Source: an uncultured Prevotella sp. (GTDB lineage Bacteria; Bacteroidota; Bacteroidia; Bacteroidales; Bacteroidaceae). From it: a stretch of 10,444 nt of DNA. The position numbers were made by a program, and so were the translations under genes. The stretch spans positions 1 to 10,444 of the forward strand of contig CAMOTK010000053.1 in NCBI GenBank assembly GCA_946625715.1, read 5' to 3'. The notes beneath the pieces are model-generated. The model had not been told where the DNA came from. It did no database searches and saw only the letters and a program-made list of their open reading frames with translations. Below, piece after piece: positions 6,145 through 10,444 of this stretch (the stretch's first letter is position 1; the number at the start of each line of letters is the position of its first letter).

Positions 6145-9100
6145 ATGGAAGATTTCATACATCTACACGTACATACTTACTACTCTATACTCGACGGTCA
6201 GTCGAAGATTTCGCGCCTCGTAGACAAGGCCATTGCAGACGGCATGCGGGGCATGGCCATCACCGACCACGGCGACATGTTTGGCATCAAGGAGTTCCAC
6301 GACTACTGCATCGGTGTGAACAAAAAGCGCAAGGCCGAAGGGCTGGAACCCTTCAAGCCCATTTTCGGTTGCGAAATGTACGTCTCGCGCCACGGCTCCA
6401 AGTTGCTGCGCCGAGGCAAGGAAGACCAGAGCGGCTATCACCTTATTGTGCTGGCCAAAAACTACAAGGGCTACAAGAATCTCATCAAACTGGTGTCGAA
6501 CGCATGGGTCGACGGCTACTACATGCGTCCGCGTACCGACCGCGAAGACCTGGAGAAGTACCACGAGGGCCTCGTTGTCTGTTCGGCGTGCATTGCCGGC
6601 GAGGTGCCCAAGAAGATTCTCAATGGCGACATGGCCGGCGCCCGCGAGGCCGTGGAGTGGTATCACCGCGTGTTTGGCGACGACTACTACTTAGAGCTGC
6701 AGCGCCACGAGGTGAAAGACCCCAACATCCGCGCCAACCGCGACACCTTCCCCTTGCAGCAGCAGGCCAACAAGGTGCTCATTGAGCTGGCCCACGAGTA
6801 TGGCATCAAGCTCATCTGCTCCAACGACGTGCACTTCGTCGACCAGGAGAATGCCGAGGCCCACGACCATCTGCTCTGTCTGTCGACGGGCAAGGACCTC
6901 GACGACCCCACCCGCATGCTCTACTCCAAGCAGGAGTGGTTTAAGACCAAGGCCGAGATGAATGCCATTTTCAGCGACGTGCCCGAGGCCCTGTCCAACA
7001 CGCTCGAAATCCTCGACAAGGTAGAGATCTACTCCATCGACCACGACCCCATCATGCCCTTCTTCCCCATTCCCGAAAGCTTCGGCACCGAGGAAGAGTG
7101 GCGCCGCAAGTTCACCGAAGAGCAACTCTACGAGGAGTTCACGCGCGACGAGAACGGCGAGAACCCGCTGCCACGCGAGGAAGGCGAGAAGAAAATCGCC
7201 CACCTCGGCGGATACGAGAAAATATACCGCATCAAATTCGAGGCCGACTATCTGGCCAAACTCGCCTACGAAGGTGCCGCCGCACGCTATGCCCAGCCGC
7301 TCGACAAGGAGGTCGACGACCGCATACGCTTCGAGCTACACATCATGAAGACCATGGGTTTCCCCGGCTACTTCCTCATCGTGCAGGACTTCATCAATTC
7401 CGCCCGCAACGAACTCGGCGTCATGGTAGGTCCCGGGCGTGGCTCGGCCGCAGGCTCCGTCGTGGCCTACTGCCTCGGCATCACCAAAATCGACCCGCTG
7501 AAGTACGACCTGCTGTTCGAGCGCTTCCTCAACCCCGACCGTATCTCCCTGCCCGATATCGATACCGACTTCGACGACGACGGCCGCGGCCGCGTGCTGA
7601 AGTGGGTGGAAGACAAGTACGGCCACGAGAACTGCGCCCACATCATCACCTACGCCTCGATGGCCACGAAAAACTCTATCAAGGACGTGGCACGCGTAGA
7701 GAAACTGCCGCTGGCCGAGTCGAACCGCCTCTGCAAGGCCATCCCCGACCGTCTGCCCGACGACGAGAACGGCAAGACGCCCAAGATGAACCTCACCAAC
7801 GCCATCAAGGCCGTCAGGGAGCTGCGCGAGGCAGAGGCTTCGCCCGATCCCGCATTGTCCAACACCATCAAATATGCCAAGATGCTGGAAGGCACCGTGC
7901 GCGGCACGGGCATCCATGCCTGCGGCTTCATCATCTGTCGCGACCCTATCAGCGACTGGGTGCCCGTGTCGACGGCCGACGACCCCGACTTCAAGGACAC
8001 CAAGACCAACTGCACACAGTACGACGGTCACGTCATCGAGTCGACCGGTCTCATCAAGATGGACTTCCTCGGCCTGAAGACGCTCTCCGAGCTGAAAGAG
8101 GCCTGCGCCAACATCAAGCTGACGCGCGGCATCGACGTTGACCTCGACACCATACCCATCGACGACCCCAAGACCTACGAGCTATACCAGCAGGGCCGCA
8201 CCATCGGCACGTTCCAGTTCGAGTCGGCAGGCATGCAGAAGTACCTGCGCGAGCTGAAACCCACGGTCTTTGAAGACCTCATCGCCATGAACGCCCTCTA
8301 CCGCCCGGGACCTATGGGCTATATTCCCGACTTCATCAAGCGTAAGAACGGCTTGGCGCCCATCACCTACGACATTCCCGTCATGGAGAAGTATCTGAAG
8401 GACACCTACGGCATCACCGTCTATCAGGAGCAGGTGATGTTGCTCTCCCGACTGCTGGCCGACTTCACCCGCGGCGAGAGCGATGCGCTGCGTAAGGCCA
8501 TGGGTAAGAAGAAGAAAGACATCGTCGACGCCATGAAGCCCAAGTTCATCGAGGGCGGCAAGAAGAACGGCCACGACCCGAAGGTGCTCGAGAAAATCTG
8601 GGCCGACTGGGAAGCCTTTGCTTCCTATGCCTTCAACAAGTCGCACGCCGCCTGCTACTCGTGGGTGGCCTACCAGACGGCCTACCTCAAAGCCAACTAT
8701 CCCGCCGAGTTCATGGCCGCCATCATGAGCCGGCGCCGCGACCAGATAACGGAAATCACGAAGCTCATGGACGAGTGCAAGTCGATGGGCATTGCCACGC
8801 TGGGCCCCGACGTCAACGAGTCGTACCGCAAGTTTGGTGTCAACCAGAAGGGCGAGATTCGTTTCGGTCTGGCAGCCATCAAGGGCATGGGCGACAGTCC
8901 GGCGCAGGCCATCATCGACGAGCGCGAGAAGAACGGTCCCTACAAGGACATCTACGACTTCGTGGAGCGCATCAGCTTTGCCAGCCTCAACCGCAAGGCG
9001 CTCGAGTCGCTGGCTCTGAGCGGCGCCTTCGACAGCTTCGGCATCCGTCGCGAGAACTTCTTTGCCGAGAATGGCAAGGGCGAAATGTTCCTCGACACGC

Positions 9101-9873
9101 TGGTGCGCTACGGACAGACCTACCAGGCCGAGAAGGCCTCGGCGCAGAACTCGCTCTTCGGCGGCTTCGGCGACGTGGAAATCACCAAGCCGGCCGTGCC
9201 CAAGACCGATGTGCGCTGGAGCGACATTGAGCGACTGAACAAGGAGCGCGACCTCGTGGGCATCTATCTCTCGGCACATCCGCTCGACGAGTACCGCGTG
9301 GTCATCGACAACCTGTGCAACGCCCGCTGTCCCGAACTGGCCGACAGGGCCGCAGCGCTCATGGACCGCGAAGAGGTGACCCTTGGCGGCATCGTCACCG
9401 GCGTGCAGACGCGCTTCGGCAAGAACAACAACCCCTGGGGCATCGTCACCCTCGAAGACTTCTACGGCGCGGGCGAGCTGTTGCTCTTCGGCGAAGACTG
9501 GCGCGCACTCAACGGCCAGTTCATCGAGGGAGCGGCCGTCTTCGTGAAGGGCCGGATACAGTCGCGCTTCTACAACAGCGACCAGAAGGAACTGAAGGTC
9601 ACGAGCGTCGAACTGCTGCAGACCGTCAAGGAGAAGCAGCTCGAGCGCATCACCATCGCCCTGAACACCGACCACCTGGACAATCAGATTGTGGCCGACC
9701 TGAACGAGATTATCAACGAGAGCCCCGGACGCACCGAGCTCTTCTTCCAACTGAGCGACAGCACCGGCAGGCATCGCGTGCTGCTGCGCTCACAGAAGAA
9801 CCGCATCGACGTGCGCCACCAGCTCATCGACTTCATTGCCCAGCACGAAGGACTGGAGTATCACATCAATTAG
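6145..9873 (+). CDS. dnaE: DNA polymerase III alpha subunit
   Basis: The 1242-residue catalytic subunit of the replicative polymerase. The N-terminal PHP domain (about 4-290) keeps the metal-ligand set: H8 and H10 (HLHVHT), D41-H42 (ITDHG), E77, H99, C149, D228 and H230 (NDVH). The polymerase core has GPGRGSAAGS (about 430-440), catalytic D471 and D473 in PDIDTDF, and D640 in KMDFLGL as the likely third Asp. YRPGPM and VYQEQVM motifs, NKSHAACYSWVAYQTAYLKA in the fingers region, and a helix-hairpin-helix stretch (908-940, GLAAIKGMG) follow. QNSLF at 1001-1005 fits the internal beta-clamp motif, and residues 1078-1150 form an OB fold. It is somewhat longer than the 1160-residue E. coli protein; a charged insert near 310-370 accounts for part of this. 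DnaE is distinguished from Gram-positive PolC by the PHP-first order and lack of an inserted exonuclease. trxA follows 82 bases later. Confidence 0.97.
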   Translation: MEDFIHLHVHTYYSILDGQSKISRLVDKAIADGMRGMAITDHGDMFGIKEFHDYCIGVNKKRKAEGLEPFKPIFGCEMYVSRHGSKLLRRGKEDQSGYHLIVLAKNYKGYKNLIKLVSNAWVDGYYMRPRTDREDLEKYHEGLVVCSACIAGEVPKKILNGDMAGAREAVEWYHRVFGDDYYLELQRHEVKDPNIRANRDTFPLQQQANKVLIELAHEYGIKLICSNDVHFVDQENAEAHDHLLCLSTGKDLDDPTRMLYSKQEWFKTKAEMNAIFSDVPEALSNTLEILDKVEIYSIDHDPIMPFFPIPESFGTEEEWRRKFTEEQLYEEFTRDENGENPLPREEGEKKIAHLGGYEKIYRIKFEADYLAKLAYEGAAARYAQPLDKEVDDRIRFELHIMKTMGFPGYFLIVQDFINSARNELGVMVGPGRGSAAGSVVAYCLGITKIDPLKYDLLFERFLNPDRISLPDIDTDFDDDGRGRVLKWVEDKYGHENCAHIITYASMATKNSIKDVARVEKLPLAESNRLCKAIPDRLPDDENGKTPKMNLTNAIKAVRELREAEASPDPALSNTIKYAKMLEGTVRGTGIHACGFIICRDPISDWVPVSTADDPDFKDTKTNCTQYDGHVIESTGLIKMDFLGLKTLSELKEACANIKLTRGIDVDLDTIPIDDPKTYELYQQGRTIGTFQFESAGMQKYLRELKPTVFEDLIAMNALYRPGPMGYIPDFIKRKNGLAPITYDIPVMEKYLKDTYGITVYQEQVMLLSRLLADFTRGESDALRKAMGKKKKDIVDAMKPKFIEGGKKNGHDPKVLEKIWADWEAFASYAFNKSHAACYSWVAYQTAYLKANYPAEFMAAIMSRRRDQITEITKLMDECKSMGIATLGPDVNESYRKFGVNQKGEIRFGLAAIKGMGDSPAQAIIDEREKNGPYKDIYDFVERISFASLNRKALESLALSGAFDSFGIRRENFFAENGKGEMFLDTLVRYGQTYQAEKASAQNSLFGGFGDVEITKPAVPKTDVRWSDIERLNKERDLVGIYLSAHPLDEYRVVIDNLCNARCPELADRAAALMDREEVTLGGIVTGVQTRFGKNNNPWGIVTLEDFYGAGELLLFGEDWRALNGQFIEGAAVFVKGRIQSRFYNSDQKELKVTSVELLQTVKEKQLERITIALNTDHLDNQIVADLNEIINESPGRTELFFQLSDSTGRHRVLLRSQKNRIDVRHQLIDFIAQHEGLEYHIN

Positions 9874-9879
9874 TGCCGT

Positions 9880-9895
9880 TGGCATGATTTTTGCA
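9880..9895 (+). promoter_or_regulatory. Candidate sigma-54 (-24/-12) promoter of trxA
   Basis: TGGCAT (9880-9885), five bases, then TTGCA (9891-9895) matches the sigma-54 consensus TGGCAC-N5-TTGCA with one mismatch. The invariant GG (9881-9882) and GC (9893-9894) are 10 bases apart, as required. The start would be near 9906, giving a leader of about 50 bases. The overlapping GATTTTTG (9886-9893) is a one-mismatch TAnnTTTG, but it has no TTTG partner upstream, so a housekeeping promoter fits less well. No activator site was recognised. Confidence 0.55.
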
Positions 9896-9955
9896 GAGGA
9901 TAAAACAGAGCATATAAAATAAAATCATTATTTACCAACAAACGAAAGAAGAATT

Positions 9956-10270
9956 ATGGAAATTCAAATCACAAACGAGAACTTCGAGAGTTTGAAGAAG
10001 GGCGACATGCCTTTAGTAGTTGACTTCTGGGCCACATGGTGTGGTCCCTGCCGCATGGTGGCTCCCATCATTACCGAATTGGCAGAGAAGTACGACGGGA
10101 AAATCAATGTTGGCAAGTGCGACGTTGAGGAGAATGACGATTTGGCAGCCGAGTATGGCATCCGCAACATTCCCACCATCCTCTTCATCAAAAACGGACA
10201 GGTGGTCGACAAAATCGTAGGTGCCACGTCGAAGGCTAAGTTCGAAGAGAAGTTCGAAGCCCTGCTCTAA
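9956..10270 (+). CDS. trxA: Thioredoxin
   Basis: A 104-residue cytoplasmic thiol-disulfide reductant that donates electrons to ribonucleotide reductase, peroxidases and repair enzymes and is recycled by thioredoxin reductase. The fold and active site are complete: W28-C29-G30-P31-C32 within FWATWCGPCRM, buried Asp23, and the cis-proline P73 in RNIPTILF facing the active site. No signal peptide or lipobox is present, separating it from the periplasmic TlpA-like relatives common in this phylum. Length is normal. The start is preceded by a purine-rich GAAAGAAGAA leader (about 9943-9952). It lies 82 bases behind dnaE on the same strand, but a sigma-54-like promoter in the gap suggests its own control, possibly in response to redox or stress signals (inference). 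Confidence 0.96.
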   Translation: MEIQITNENFESLKKGDMPLVVDFWATWCGPCRMVAPIITELAEKYDGKINVGKCDVEENDDLAAEYGIRNIPTILFIKNGQVVDKIVGATSKAKFEEKFEALL

Positions 10271-10274
10271 TTCT

Positions 10275-10347
10275 GAAGCCACGTAATCCGTGTAATCCGC
10301 GTAATCTGTGCCCCAAAAAAGAAGGCGCGGATTACGCGGATTGCTTC
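10275..10347. repeat. Intergenic hairpin with 9-bp GTAATCCG tandem repeats
   Basis: GTAATCCG recurs at 10283, 10292 and, as GTAATCTG, at 10301 (9-bp period). The arm 10294-10312 pairs with 10324-10342 over 19 positions with two G-T pairs, around an 11-base A-rich loop, and GAAGC (10275-10279) matches GCTTC (10343-10347) further out. It follows the trxA stop by a few bases and could close its transcript, but no T-run follows. Similar GTAATCCG-rich blocks are, from memory, frequent between genes in Prevotella and Bacteroides. Confidence 0.6.
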
Positions 10348-10368
10348 TGAAGAAGTCGTGGATGGCTT

Positions 10369-10434
10369 GCGGTTGACCTTCGTCAACTGATTGGTTGACG
10401 AAGGTCGCCTAATTGGTTGACGAAGGTCAACCGC
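10369..10434. repeat. Inverted repeat with an extra internal copy (22-bp period)
   Basis: GCGGTTGACCTTCGTCAAC at 10369-10387 is the exact reverse complement of 10416-10434. A second copy of the right arm's core lies between them: the 17-base ATTGGTTGACGAAGGTC occurs at 10390-10406 and 10412-10428, a 22-bp period. The left arm can therefore pair with either copy, giving a short hairpin (13 bp, 6-base loop) or a long one (19 bp, 28-base loop). The element may continue past the window. No function is assigned. Confidence 0.65.
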
Positions 10435-10444
10435 AGACGATATC

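Noticed and set aside
8182..9774. Minus-strand open frame of 530 codons antisense to dnaE
   Set aside because: It lies wholly opposite a strongly supported dnaE. Its translation is Val/Ala/Leu/Gly-rich with no recognisable motif, the usual mirror of biased third-position GC codons.
10369..10434. CRISPR-like array at the right end
   Set aside because: There are only two direct copies, with a 5-base gap and an inverted third. Spacers of CRISPR length are absent and no cas genes are present.

Overview
The window looks like a chromosomal segment from a Bacteroidota species, most likely a Prevotella-type member of the Bacteroidales. Four things point there. Promoters fit the Bacteroidota consensus (TTTG, about 20 bp, then TAnnTTTG) instead of the E. 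coli -35/-10. Leaders are A-rich with weak or no Shine-Dalgarno. One gene is a DUF4834 protein. The first gene is a secreted C10 (streptopain/interpain-like) protease with a Prevotella-style C-terminal tail. The organism call is inference from these traits and not from a database match.

Layout. Positions 1-497 are non-coding and rich in small repeats and hairpins, ending in a good promoter. A secreted C10 cysteine protease (498-2201, +) converges with tadA (2198-2641, -); their stop codons overlap. tadA is divergent from birA (2711-3424, +), and the short gap between them is almost entirely a large inverted repeat carrying one TATCTTTG promoter element per arm. pyrH (3475-4185, +) follows birA and then meets a convergent minus-strand operon, psd-pssA-DUF4834 (6022 down to 4213), whose strong intrinsic terminator overlaps the last codons of the DUF4834 gene. 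psd is divergent from dnaE (6145-9873, +), followed by trxA (9956-10270, +) behind a sequence that closely fits a sigma-54 (-24/-12) promoter. The right end (10271-10444) is again non-coding and full of hairpin repeats.

Function. pssA and psd are consecutive steps to phosphatidylethanolamine, so the minus-strand operon is a phospholipid unit with a small membrane protein of unknown role at its end. tadA (tRNA wobble inosine), birA (biotinylation of carboxylases), pyrH (UMP to UDP), dnaE (replicative polymerase) and trxA (thiol reduction) are unrelated housekeeping genes. The C10 protease is the only accessory-type gene.

I see no sign of a new multi-gene system. The points worth a second look are regulatory and structural: the mirrored tadA/birA promoter region, the apparent sigma-54 promoter of trxA, terminator-like hairpins inside the 3' ends of convergent genes, and repeat clusters at both window ends.
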